From: Microbacterium foliorum
GTDB lineage: Bacteria > Actinomycetota > Actinomycetes > Actinomycetales > Microbacteriaceae
Length of the DNA stretch: 64,000 nucleotides
NCBI RefSeq assembly: GCF_006385575.1
Contig: NZ_CP041040.1
Coordinates: 1,364,001 to 1,428,000 of the forward strand
Direction: 5' to 3'
In this document: in pieces, positions 8,601-17,500 of the stretch
Position numbering within the stretch: position 1 is the first letter of the stretch
Layout of the letters: each line of letters starts with the position of its first letter
The notes under the pieces: generated by a model
Database searches by the model: none
What the model was told of the DNA's origin: nothing
Seen by the model: the letters and a program-made list of their open reading frames with translations, nothing else
Translations under genes and position numbers: made by a program

Positions 8601-8835
8601 GGGGGCTCCTCGGTGTGGTTTTTCAGAAATCATCGCATTGCGACGACTCGGATTTCGGGTGCAGATCGGGTTCAGCTACCCTGTATGAGATACGGACGGA
8701 TGCCCGCTTTCTGTGATGCGAGCGCGAAGCCCGCCCCACGCCGCTGTGGGAGCACATGACGTTGTCTATTCTGTTACATGAAACCGGCGAAATCAAGGGT
8801 TTCCGCCGTTCTCATTCGATTCTCAGGAGACAACA

Positions 8836-9219
8836 GTGCGCTCACCCGGCCTCGCTCTGGCGGCTTCCGCGGTTCTCGCGGCAGAGGGTGCCGCACTGAT
8901 CGTCTTCGCCCTCATCGAACTCGTCGGTCTCGGCGCAGGTGATGCCGCCTCGCTGCCGACGGCGCTCGCCCTCATCGTGCTGACGTTCGTCGGCGCTGTC
9001 GCCCTCTTCGCCTTCGCCATCGGGACCAGGACGGGCCGTTCATGGGCGCGCTCGGGCGGTGTCGTCTTCCAAGTGCTCGCCATCGCGATCGCGCTCGCCT
9101 CGCTCACGCTGCAGCCGGTGGCCTGGGCGTTCACCGTCGGCGTCGGCCTGCCCGCGCTGCTGTGCTTCGCACTGCTGATCGCAAGCACGCGCGCCGAGAA
9201 CGAGCGCCCGGCGGAGTGA
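8836..9219 (+). CDS. Small four-helix membrane protein, unknown function
   Basis: The 127-residue protein has about four transmembrane segments (near 7-32, 42-63, 74-92 and 97-117) and a short charged C-terminus (RAENERPAE). It matches small actinobacterial membrane proteins annotated only as hypothetical. The GTG at 8836 is supported by AGGAGA at 8825-8830. A TATTCT box at 8767-8772 could be its -10. Three bases separate it from the convergent peroxiredoxin gene. No function can be assigned. Confidence 0.75.
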   Translation: MRSPGLALAASAVLAAEGAALIVFALIELVGLGAGDAASLPTALALIVLTFVGAVALFAFAIGTRTGRSWARSGGVVFQVLAIAIALASLTLQPVAWAFTVGVGLPALLCFALLIASTRAENERPAE

Positions 9220-9222
9220 GTC

Positions 9223-9696
9223 TCAGGCGTCGATGCCGAGCAGCTTGCGCAGACGCGCGACGTGCCCTGTGGCCTTGACGTTGTACTGAGCGAGGGTGAT
9301 CGTGCCCTCCTCATCGAGCACGAAGGTCGAGCGGATGACACCCTCTACGACCTTGCCGTAGTTCATCTTCTCGCCCCAGACTCCGTATGCGGTGTGCACG
9401 GCGTGGTCCGGGTCGCTGAGAAGGGCGAAGGTCAGACCGTCACGCTCGCGGAACTCGGCGAGCTTCACAGGCTCGTCGCGCGAGACCCCGATCACGCGGT
9501 ATCCGGCGCCCTCGAGCGAAGAGATGCTGTCGCGGAAGTCGCAGGCCTGCGTCGTGCAGCCGGGTGTCATGGCGGCCGGATAGAAGTAGAGCACGGTCTT
9601 CTGGCCGCGCAGATCGTCGAGTCGGACGGTCGCGCCGTCCTGGTCGAGGAGAGCGAAGTCGGGGGCAGCGGATCCGGAGTCGAGGCGCACAGTCAC
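9223..9696 (-). CDS. bcp: Thiol peroxidase of the BCP/PrxQ family
   Basis: This 157-residue peroxiredoxin reduces hydroperoxides in the cytoplasm using thioredoxin. The peroxidatic cysteine C47 and resolving cysteine C52 form the CTTQAC pair within PAAMTPGCTTQACDFRD, the atypical 2-Cys (alpha2-alpha3) PrxQ arrangement. The start is GTG at 9696, with TAGGCT 6 nt upstream. That -10 box contains the TAG stop codon of rsgA, so the two genes are directly adjacent but Bcp probably has its own leaderless transcript. Confidence 0.95.
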   Translation of the reverse strand: MTVRLDSGSAAPDFALLDQDGATVRLDDLRGQKTVLYFYPAAMTPGCTTQACDFRDSISSLEGAGYRVIGVSRDEPVKLAEFRERDGLTFALLSDPDHAVHTAYGVWGEKMNYGKVVEGVIRSTFVLDEEGTITLAQYNVKATGHVARLRKLLGIDA

Positions 9697-9702
9697 ATGC
9701 TC

Positions 9703-9708
9703 AGCCTA
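9703..9708 (-). promoter_or_regulatory. -10 box of bcp overlapping the rsgA stop codon
   Basis: TAGGCT on the minus strand is 6 nt before the GTG of bcp. Its first three bases are the rsgA stop codon. Confidence 0.5.
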
Positions 9709-10779
9709 CCGGCCGGGCGTCTGCTCCGCCTTGTCGGCGAACGTCTGCAGAAGCCTCTGCAGTGAGTCCAGGCGCGCCCGTCCCGTCTCGCTCAGCTCGC
9801 CGCTCTCGGCCGCTTCGATGAGCGCGCAATCCGGAGCATCCGCGAGGTGGGTGCATCCGCGCGGGCACTTCTCGGCGATCTCCGCCAGCTCTGTGAAGGC
9901 GGCGAGGATGTTCGCGGGGTTCACGTGCCCCAGACCGAAGGATCGGACGCCGGGGGTGTCGATCACCCAGCCGTTGCCCTCCGGGCTGACGTATCTCAGC
10001 GAGACGGTCGATGACGAGGTGTGTCGGCCGCGGCCGGTGACCTGGTTGACGTGCCCTGTCGCACGAAGGGCGCTGGGCACCAGGGCGTTCACGAGCGTCG
10101 ACTTGCCCACACCGGAGTGGCCGACGAAGACCGTGGAGTGTCCGACGAGGGCAGCGCCGATCTCGTCGACGGGCATCTCATCCTGTGCACTGGTGAAGAC
10201 GCGCAGATCGTCGAGTCCGTCGAAATGCGACAGGAAGGTGCTGGGATCGGCCAGGTCCGTCTTCGTGACGACGAGGAGCGGACGGACACCGGCATCCAAC
10301 GCGGCCACGAGGTAGCGGTCGACCAGTCGGGCACGCGGCTCGGGGTCGGCGGCGGCGACGACGACGAGCATCTGATCGGCGTTCGCGACGATGACCCGCT
10401 CGACCTGGTCGGTGTCGTCGGCGCTGCGTCGGAGGAGGGACGTGCGGTCGGCGATACCGATGATCCGGCCCAGAGTGCCGTCTTCGCCCGAGACATCGCC
10501 GACGACCTTCGCAAGATCACCGGTGACGACCGGGTTCCTGCGGAGCTCCCGCGCCCGTGCCGCGGTGATCATGCGCTCGTCAGGCGTGTCCTCATCGATC
10601 AGCACCGAGTACCGACCACGGTCCACCCCGAGGACGCGGCCGATCTGCGCGTCGTCGTGAGCCGGCCGTCGCTTGGTGCGGGGGCGGTTGGCCTTCGGGT
10701 TCGGGCGCGTGCGGATGCTGCTCTCGTCATAGTCCTCGAAGTCGTCCTCGAGGTCGTCGGAGTCGTCGAGCCAGCTCAC
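9706..10779 (-). CDS. rsgA: Ribosome small subunit-dependent GTPase A
   Basis: This 357-residue circularly permuted GTPase helps late 30S maturation. It has an acidic, low-complexity N-terminal extension (about 1-45), an OB fold, then the permuted G motifs: TKTD (G4), GHSGVGKST (G1/P-loop) and DTPG (G3). A C-terminal zinc knuckle follows with C-x4-C-x-H-x-C spacing (EKCPRGCTHLADAPDC). The GTG at 10779 overlaps the aroA stop (GTGA), so translation is coupled to aroA. The aroA-rsgA order is common in Actinobacteria. Confidence 0.95.
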   Translation of the reverse strand: MSWLDDSDDLEDDFEDYDESSIRTRPNPKANRPRTKRRPAHDDAQIGRVLGVDRGRYSVLIDEDTPDERMITAARARELRRNPVVTGDLAKVVGDVSGEDGTLGRIIGIADRTSLLRRSADDTDQVERVIVANADQMLVVVAAADPEPRARLVDRYLVAALDAGVRPLLVVTKTDLADPSTFLSHFDGLDDLRVFTSAQDEMPVDEIGAALVGHSTVFVGHSGVGKSTLVNALVPSALRATGHVNQVTGRGRHTSSSTVSLRYVSPEGNGWVIDTPGVRSFGLGHVNPANILAAFTELAEIAEKCPRGCTHLADAPDCALIEAAESGELSETGRARLDSLQRLLQTFADKAEQTPGR

Positions 10780-12101
10780 GTGGATGCGCCCCGCAGCATC
10801 CGCTCCCACAGGAGGGTGAACTCCGGGAGAGTCTTGGACGTGGTGCCGATGTCGTCGATCTCGACCCCGGGGACCCGCAGGCCGATGAGGGCTCCCGTCG
10901 TCGCCATCCGATGGTCGTGGTGCGCTGCCCAGCGGCCACCGTGCAGCGGTCGCGGAATGATGCGCAGGCCGTCGGAGAGCTCTTCCGCCTCGCCGCCGAG
11001 GGCGCGGATGTCGCCGATGAGAGCTGCGATGCGATCTGTCTCGTGGAGTCGGATGTGACCGATGCCGCGGATAGTGGTGGGGCCGGACGCGAACGCAGCG
11101 AGCCCGACGAGTGTCGGGGTCAGCTCGCTCGCCGCCGACAGATCCATGTCGAGCCCGCGGATCTCGGTTCCCGCCCTGACCGTCAGCGTTCCGCTGTGAC
11201 GGCCGACGTGCGCGCCCATGGCCTGGAGGATCTCGGGAAGCAGAGCGCCCGGCTGGGTGGAGTGCACCGGCCAACCCGGCACCGATACCGCGCCCCCCGT
11301 GACCAGTGCAGCGGCGAGGAACGGGGCGGCGTTCGAGAGATCGGGCTCGATGGCGATCTCCTTGGCGCGTGGCACGCCTGCCTCCACGAGCCACTCGCCC
11401 GTCGCGGGTCGCTCGATCCGGATGCCGCGACGGCTCAGCGCCTCGATGGTCATGTCGATGTGAGGAAGACTCGGCAGATGCTCGCCGGTGTGCACGAGGT
11501 GCAGACCGACGTCGAAGCGCGGGGCGGCGAGCAGGAGTCCCGAGACGAACTGGCTGGATGCCGAGGCGTCGATCTCGATGCGTCCGCCGCGGATACGCCC
11601 GTGGCCGCGGACGGTGAACGGCAGGGCCCACGTGCCCTCGTCGTCGATGTCGACTCCGAGGTCGCGTAGTGCGCTGATGAGGCCGCCCATCGGACGGTGC
11701 AGGGCCGTCTCGTGTGCGGTGAGGTGCACGTCGTGCTGTGCGAGCCCAGCCAGCGGCGCGATGAAGCGCATCACGGTGCCGGCCTGGCCGCAGTCGATCG
11801 TGGTGCCGCCCACGAGCTTGGCCGGAGTGATCGCGAGGTCGGGCCCGAACTCTCCGTTGCCGTCGATCTCCTCTATGCCGACGCCCAGGGCGCGGAGGGC
11901 GTCGATCATGCGTCGGGAGTCGTCGGAGTGCAGAGGGGCGATGAGCCTGCCCGGTCCGTCCGCGATCGCGGCGATGATGAGCTCGCGATTGGTGAGCGAT
12001 TTCGAGCCGGGGATGGTCACGGTCGCATGGACGGCTGCGGTGCTCGTCGGCGCGACATAGACGCCCTGGACAGGGGAGGGGGAATACCTGTTCGCGCTCA
12101 T
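10776..12101 (-). CDS. aroA: 3-phosphoshikimate 1-carboxyvinyltransferase (EPSP synthase)
   Basis: The 441-residue enzyme joins shikimate 3-phosphate and PEP in the shikimate pathway. It shows PGSKSLTNRELI near the N-terminus, the CGQAGTVMRF loop, the SSQFVSGLLLAAP active-site stretch, RLHETDRIAAL and DHRMATTGALIGL near the end. The PEP-loop reads GQAGTVMRFIAPLAG rather than the LFLGNAGTAMR of enterobacterial class I enzymes. The ATG at 12101 follows AAGGTGG at a good distance. It is divergent from sigH, and the SigH-type promoter for that gene overlaps the first aroA codons. Confidence 0.95.
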   Translation of the reverse strand: MSANRYSPSPVQGVYVAPTSTAAVHATVTIPGSKSLTNRELIIAAIADGPGRLIAPLHSDDSRRMIDALRALGVGIEEIDGNGEFGPDLAITPAKLVGGTTIDCGQAGTVMRFIAPLAGLAQHDVHLTAHETALHRPMGGLISALRDLGVDIDDEGTWALPFTVRGHGRIRGGRIEIDASASSQFVSGLLLAAPRFDVGLHLVHTGEHLPSLPHIDMTIEALSRRGIRIERPATGEWLVEAGVPRAKEIAIEPDLSNAAPFLAAALVTGGAVSVPGWPVHSTQPGALLPEILQAMGAHVGRHSGTLTVRAGTEIRGLDMDLSAASELTPTLVGLAAFASGPTTIRGIGHIRLHETDRIAALIGDIRALGGEAEELSDGLRIIPRPLHGGRWAAHHDHRMATTGALIGLRVPGVEIDDIGTTSKTLPEFTLLWERMLRGAST

Positions 12102-12106
12102 CGGTT
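12081..12106 (+). promoter_or_regulatory. SigH/SigR-type promoter, probable autoregulation of sigH
   Basis: GGAAT at 12081-12085 and GTT at 12104-12106 are separated by exactly 18 nt. This matches the thiol-stress sigma consensus GGAAT-N18-GTT known for SigR of Streptomyces and SigH of mycobacteria. The predicted transcription start is near 12114, just upstream of the sigH open frame. Confidence 0.75.
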
Positions 12107-12170
12107 CCCACCTTAGTAAACGCGAGTGTCCGAACGATCGAATATGGGCGCACGCCGACAAGGAGAGAGC

Positions 12171-12833
12171 ATGCTCGCAACGCTGGAACGCGAGTCGGTC
12201 GACCTCACCCGCCTAGACTGGCCGGTGATGGATGACACGGCAACCGCAGAGACGGTCAGCGACCCTCGACGCGAATTCGAGGAACAGGCGATCCCGTTCA
12301 TGGATCAGCTCTATGCCGCGGCGATGCGCATGACGCGCAACCCGGCGGACGCTGCTGACCTCGTGCAGGAGACCTTCGTCAAGGCATACGGGTCGTGGGC
12401 GACGTTCTCGCAGGGCACGAACCTCAAGGCGTGGCTGTATCGCATCCTCACCAACACGTACATCAACATCTACCGTAAGAAGCAGCGCGAGCCGTTCCAG
12501 GGCACGATCGACGAGCTCGAGGACTGGCAGATGGGCGGTGCGGAGTCGACCACCGCGTCGCACAGCCGTTCGGCCGAGGCGGAAGCCATCGACCACATGC
12601 CTGCATCGGTCGTCAAGGACGCGCTGCAGGCCGTGCCAGAGGACTTCAGATTGGCGGTGTACCTCGCTGATGTGGAGGGCTTCGCCTATCAGGAGATCGC
12701 GGACATCATGAAGACACCCATCGGCACCGTGATGAGCCGTCTGCATCGAGGCAGGCGGATGCTGCGGGAGCTGCTGGCTGAGTACGCCGTGGAGCGGGGA
12801 ATCTCTGCGGCCGACCCGAGGAGCAAGAAATGA
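12171..12833 (+). CDS. sigH: Thiol-oxidative-stress ECF sigma factor SigH (SigR)
   Basis: This ECF sigma factor (220 residues from this start) has a sigma-2 region with [27 protein letters not shown], then [14 protein letters not shown], and a sigma-4 HTH ([23 protein letters not shown]). It is very close to the SigR/SigH group that controls thioredoxin and other disulfide-stress genes. Four in-frame starts are possible: GTG 12126, ATG 12144, ATG 12171 with GGAGAG, and ATG 12228, where the family-like N-terminus [19 protein letters not shown] begins. A TAGACT box just before 12225/12228 suggests a second, leaderless short form. The stop overlaps rsrA. Confidence 0.93.
   Translation: MLATLERESVDLTRLDWPVMDDTATAETVSDPRREFEEQAIPFMDQLYAAAMRMTRNPADAADLVQETFVKAYGSWATFSQGTNLKAWLYRILTNTYINIYRKKQREPFQGTIDELEDWQMGGAESTTASHSRSAEAEAIDHMPASVVKDALQAVPEDFRLAVYLADVEGFAYQEIADIMKTPIGTVMSRLHRGRRMLRELLAEYAVERGISAADPRSKK
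12214..12219 (+). promoter_or_regulatory. Internal -10 box for a short SigH isoform
   Basis: TAGACT lies 5 nt before GTG 12225 and 8 nt before ATG 12228, both in frame with sigH. A transcript starting here would encode the short, family-like N-terminus. Confidence 0.4.
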
Positions 12834-13075
12834 CCGACTGCGGCTGCGACAAGGCCCGCAAGGATCTCGAGGAGTACCTCCGCAACGAGGTGTGCAACAC
12901 CGAGCACACCGAGATCCGTGAGCACCTCGAGAACTGCCCGTCCTGCCGGGATGAGGCGCTCGTCGCTACGACCCTCACCGAGGTCGTGGCGCGCGCATGC
13001 AAGGAGACGGCACCCGAAGAGCTGCGTGACCAGGTGTTCGCCCGGCTGCGTGAGGTGCAGGCTTCACAGCACTGA
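12830..13075 (+). CDS. rsrA: Zinc-containing anti-sigma factor RsrA/RshA
   Basis: The 81-residue product carries the ZAS motif H32-x3-C36-x2-C39 (HLENCPSC), with further cysteines at C4, C6 and C22. Proteins of this group bind SigR/SigH through zinc-thiolate chemistry and release it when oxidised to a disulfide. The start overlaps the sigH stop (ATGA), the standard coupled arrangement. The extra CGC at residues 4-6 is notable, since the family usually has one upstream cysteine. Confidence 0.93.
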   Translation: MTDCGCDKARKDLEEYLRNEVCNTEHTEIREHLENCPSCRDEALVATTLTEVVARACKETAPEELRDQVFARLREVQASQH

Positions 13076-13102
13076 CGCGGGACCGTCTGTCGCGCCTGCC
13101 CA

Positions 13103-13108
13103 TAGGGT
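13103..13108 (+). promoter_or_regulatory. -10 box of the Eis-like gene
   Basis: TAGGGT is 6 nt before the ATG at 13115. The 6 nt gap is GGAGGA, so a leaderless start and a Shine-Dalgarno reading are both possible, although the purine run directly touches the ATG. Confidence 0.4.
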
Positions 13109-13114
13109 GGAGGA

Positions 13115-14413
13115 ATGACCGACGCGCTAACCGTCCCCGTTGATCCTGTGTCCGCTGGACGCCTGGCCGCGAAGAACCTCGTCTACCGACTCGTCGACAA
13201 CGGGTCGGATGCTGATACCGAGGCCTTCCTGAGGGCGGAAGCACGAGGCTTCCTCGATGCCGATCCCACGCCCGAGCAGATCATCGCAGATCGCACACTG
13301 CTCGCGACCCGTCGCAACGTCGGTGTGTTCGAGGAGAATGCCCCTGACGGTGCCTTCCCGGTCGCCACAGTCAACTCGTGGGTCACGCCCCTGACCGTGC
13401 CCGGCGGCGAGGTCGGCATGTGGGCGATCAGCGCTGTCACGGTCTCGGGCACTCACCGTCGCCGCGGTATCGCACGCAACCTGCTCGAAGGCGAGCTGCG
13501 TGCCGCCGCGGGAGCGGGTGTGGCACTCGCCGGCCTCACTGTCTCGGAGGCGACGATCTACGAGCGATACGGGTTCGCCTCGGCTATCCCCGCTGCCAAG
13601 GTGTCGATCGATGCGCCGAGAGCGGGCTGGAACGGCCCGGCGACGGATGGCCGCATCGAGTACGTCGACCGCGAAACGCTTCAGAAGGACCTGTCTGCCC
13701 TGCATGAGGAGGCGCGAACACAGCGCTCCGGTCAGATCGCAGGGTGGGACGCGCGCTGGGAGCGGATCGCCGGGCTGTCTGTGGGCCACACAGCTCCGCG
13801 CGCCGTTCGGGGCGTGCGCTACCTCGACGCCGACGGAGCAGTGCGGGGTGCGATGGCCTACACGCTCAAGGAGGTCGCGGGGAGCTTCCGCGCCGACATG
13901 GAGATCCACCACCTGGCCTCGACCACGACGGACGCCCTGTCCGCGCTCTGGAGATTCGCTCTGCAGCACGACCTGGTGTCGAAGGTGATCGTCGACCTGC
14001 GTCCGATCGACGATCCGATCACCTGGCTCGTCAACGACCAGCGAGGCGTGGAACTCACTCCGCACGACCACGGGTGGCTGCGCATCCTCGACGTGTCGGC
14101 TGCGCTCAGCGCTCGGACGTACCGGGCGCCCCTCGATGTGGTCTTCCGAGTCGAAGACCCTCTCGGCTTCGCCGAAGGCTCGTGGCGACTGACCTCGGAT
14201 GCCGATGGAACGGCTGACGTCACGCGCGCCGACGGTGATGTGGAGCCCGATGTCGTTCTCGGCGTCGGCGCGCTCTCGTCGATCTACGCGGGCGGAGTCA
14301 GCGCCGTGCGGCTGCGCGCGGCCGGCCGTCTGCGCGCATCGGCTGAGACGGCGGCATCGCTGGACGATGCGTTCCGCACGGCAGATGCCCCGCTTCTGGG
14401 CATCTGGTACTGA
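13115..14413 (+). CDS. Eis-family GNAT N-acetyltransferase
   Basis: The 432-residue protein has the three-part Eis layout. It has an N-terminal GNAT domain with the acetyl-CoA loop VTVSGTHRRRGIARNLL (about 108-124) and SEATIYERYGF, a second GNAT-like domain, and a C-terminal SCP2-like domain. The last residue is tyrosine (GIWY). In Eis proteins the free C-terminal carboxylate serves as catalytic base. Mycobacterial Eis acetylates aminoglycosides and other amines and is controlled by stress regulators; the substrate here is unknown. It follows rsrA by 39 bp and could also be reached by sigH read-through. Confidence 0.9.
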   Translation: MTDALTVPVDPVSAGRLAAKNLVYRLVDNGSDADTEAFLRAEARGFLDADPTPEQIIADRTLLATRRNVGVFEENAPDGAFPVATVNSWVTPLTVPGGEVGMWAISAVTVSGTHRRRGIARNLLEGELRAAAGAGVALAGLTVSEATIYERYGFASAIPAAKVSIDAPRAGWNGPATDGRIEYVDRETLQKDLSALHEEARTQRSGQIAGWDARWERIAGLSVGHTAPRAVRGVRYLDADGAVRGAMAYTLKEVAGSFRADMEIHHLASTTTDALSALWRFALQHDLVSKVIVDLRPIDDPITWLVNDQRGVELTPHDHGWLRILDVSAALSARTYRAPLDVVFRVEDPLGFAEGSWRLTSDADGTADVTRADGDVEPDVVLGVGALSSIYAGGVSAVRLRAAGRLRASAETAASLDDAFRTADAPLLGIWY

Positions 14414-14447
14414 GAGACGTCCCCCCGGCGACGACGACAGACTACAC

Positions 14448-14484
14448 AGCGAGAGGCTCACGGTGATCCCGTGAGCCTCTCGCT
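14448..14484. terminator. Bidirectional terminator between the Eis-like gene and kgd
   Basis: A perfect 16 bp stem (14448-14463 with 14469-14484) and a 5 nt loop lie between two convergent stops. Confidence 0.88.
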
Positions 14485-14500
14485 GTTTCTCGGATGGTCG

Positions 14501-17500
14501 TCAGCTGATGGTGAGCGCGTCTCGCAGGAGCTTCGCCTGCTCTGCGGCGTGCACCTTCGACGAGCCCGTCGCGGGCGATGCCGACGCCGGCCGCGATACC
14601 GGACGGAAGCTGCGGTCACCGGGGACGTCGGCGAATGCGAGAGCCAGGAACGGCCAGGCTCCCTGGTTCTCCGGCTCCTCCTGCACCCACACCAGCTCGG
14701 CGTTCGGGTAGGAGTCGGTGATGGCCTTCAGACCGTCGATCGGCGTCGGGTACAGCTGCTCGAGCCGGACCAGCGCGACCTCGGGGTTCGGGTTCTTCTC
14801 GAGTTCGGCCTTGAGGTCCCAGTGGACCTTGCCCGAGTGCACGAGCACGCGCTTCACGGCGTTGCGGTCGAGACCGCGGCCGTCGTCGATAACGGGCTCG
14901 AAGCGACCCTGAGTGAAGGCCTCGACCGGGCTCGTCGCACCGCGCAGTCGCAGCATGGCCTTCGGAGTGAAGACGATGAGCGGCTTGCGCGGACGGGCGT
15001 AGGCCTGACGACGCAGCAGGTGGAAGTACGATGCGGGCGTCGACGGGCGCGCGACGATCATGTTGTCCTGCGCGCACATCTGCAGGAAGCGCTCGATGCG
15101 CGAGGACGAGTGGTCCGGTCCCTGACCCTCATAGCCGTGGGGGAGGAGCAGGGTGACGCTGGACTGCTGTCCCCACTTCTGCTCGGCCGCCGAGATGTAC
15201 TCGTCGATGACCGACTGGGCGCCGTTCACGAAATCGCCGAACTGGGCTTCCCACAGGACGAGGGCCTCCGGCGCCTCGACCGAGTAGCCGTACTCGAAGC
15301 CGAGAGCCGCGTACTCGCTCAGCAGCGAGTCGTAGACGAAGAAGCGCCCCTGGGATTCCGACAGGTTCGACAGCGGCAGCCACTCCTGGCCGTTCGCGCG
15401 ATCGTGCAGAGTCGCGTGACGCTGCACGAACGTGCCGCGGCGCGAGTCCTGCCCTGCGAGTCGGACGGGCGTGCCTTCTACGAGCAGCGAGCCGAAGGCG
15501 AGCAGCTCGCCGAAGCCCCAGTCGATGTTGCCGTTGCGGCTCATGTCGAGACGCTTCTCGAGCTGCTGCTGCAGCTTGGGGTGCACGGTGAAGCCCTCGG
15601 GCTTGTTCACGAACGCGTCGCCGATGAGCTGGATGACCTCGTTCGAGACTCCGGTGATCTCCGGGGCACCGACCTGCTCGTCAGCGGGCGGGAGGTCCTG
15701 CGGGATCTGGTTGGCGCCTGTCTCGGCGGCGTGGGTCTCTGCGAAGGCGATCTCCAGACGGTTCTGGAAGTCGGCCTTGGCCTCGTCGTACTCCTCTTCG
15801 GTGATGTCACCACGACCGACGAGCGACTCGGTGTAGAGCTTGCGCACCGACCGCTTCGCCTGGATGAGATCGGTCATCAGCGGCTGCGTCATCGAGGGGT
15901 CGTCTCCCTCGTTGTGTCCGCGGCGGCGGTAGCAGACGAGGTCGATCACGACGTCGCGGTGGAACCTCTCGCGGTACTCGAACGCGAGCTGCGCGACATG
16001 GATGACGGCCTCGGGGTCGTCACCGTTCACATGGAACACCGGCGCCTGGATCGTCTTCGCGACATCGGTCGCGTACACCGAGCTGCGCGAGTCGTTGGGG
16101 AGGGTCGTGAAGCCCACCTGGTTGTTGACGACGACGTGGATCGTGCCGCCGGTGCGGTATCCGCGCAGCTGAGACATCTGCAGAGTCTCGACGACCACGC
16201 CCTGACCGGCGAACGCCGCGTCGCCGTGGACCAGGATCGGCAGCCAGGCGAACGTGCCGATCGGCTTGCGGTCCTGTTTGGCGCGGACGATGCCCTCGAG
16301 CACGCCGTCGACGGTCTCGAGGTGAGACGGGTTCGCGGCGAGGTAGACCGGGAGCTCGGACCCGTCGTCGGCGACGAAGGTGCCCTCGGTGCCGAGGTGG
16401 TACTTCACATCGCCGGAGCCGCGCTGGTTGCCGGGGGTCTGCGTGCCCTCGAACTCCTGGAACACGTGGCCGTAGGTCTTGCCGGCGATGTTCGTCAGGA
16501 CGTTCAGACGACCCCGGTGCGCCATGCCGATCGCGGCGCCTTCGAGGCCGGAGGTGGCTGCACCCTGGAGGATCTCGTCGAGCAGCGGGACGAGCGACTC
16601 GCCGCCCTCGAGCGAGAATCGCTTCTGACCGACGAACTTCGTCTGCAGGAAGGTCTCGAACGCCTCGGCCTCGTTGAGCTTGCGGAGGACCCGCAGCTGC
16701 TCGTCGTGGCCGGGCTTCTGGTACTTGACCTCGACCTTCTCCTGGAACCAGCGACGCTGCTCCGGGTCCTGGATGTGCATGTACTCGATGCCGAGCGTGC
16801 GACAGTACGAGTCACGCAGGACGCCGAGGATGTCGCGGAGCTTGGCGACCCGACGGCCGCCGAACCCGCCGGTGACGAACTCACGGTCGAGGTCCCAGAA
16901 GGTGAGGCCGTGGCTCTCGATCTCGAGGTCGGGGTGCGAGCGCTGGACGTACTCGAGCGGGTCGATGTCGGCCATCAGGTGTCCGCGCACGCGGAACGAG
17001 TTGATGAGCTCCTGCACGCGGGACTGCTTGTCGACGCGCTCAGCGAGGTCGACCGCGATGTCGGGATTCCAGCGGATCGGCGAGTACGGGATGCGCAGAG
17101 CGGCGAAGATGTCGTCGTAGAAGCCGCGCTGCCCGATGAGCAGCTCGTGCACCTTCTTGAGGAACTCTCCGGAACCGGCACCCTGGATGACGCGGTGGTC
17201 GTAGGTGCTCGTCAGCGTGATGGTCTTGCCGATCGCCAGCTCGTTGAGCGTCTTCTCGCTCGCTCCCTGGAACTCCGCCGGGTACTCGAGCGCACCGGCG
17301 CCGATGATGCAGCCCTGCCCCTTCATGAGGCGGGGAACCGAATGCACGGTTCCGATGCCGCCGGGGTTGGTCAGCGACACCGTGGTGCCCTGGAAGTCGG
17401 CCGCCGTCAGCTTGTTGTTGCGGGCGCGCGTGACGAGGTCTTCGTAGGCGACGAGGTACTCGCTGAACGTCAGCGTGTCGGCGCGCTTGATGCTGGGGAC

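Noticed and set aside
8778..8942. Possible leaderless basic ORF in the 235 bp upstream of the small membrane protein
   Set aside because: It has ATG 5 nt after TATTCT, but it overlaps the next gene out of frame and has arginine-rich, shadow-like composition.
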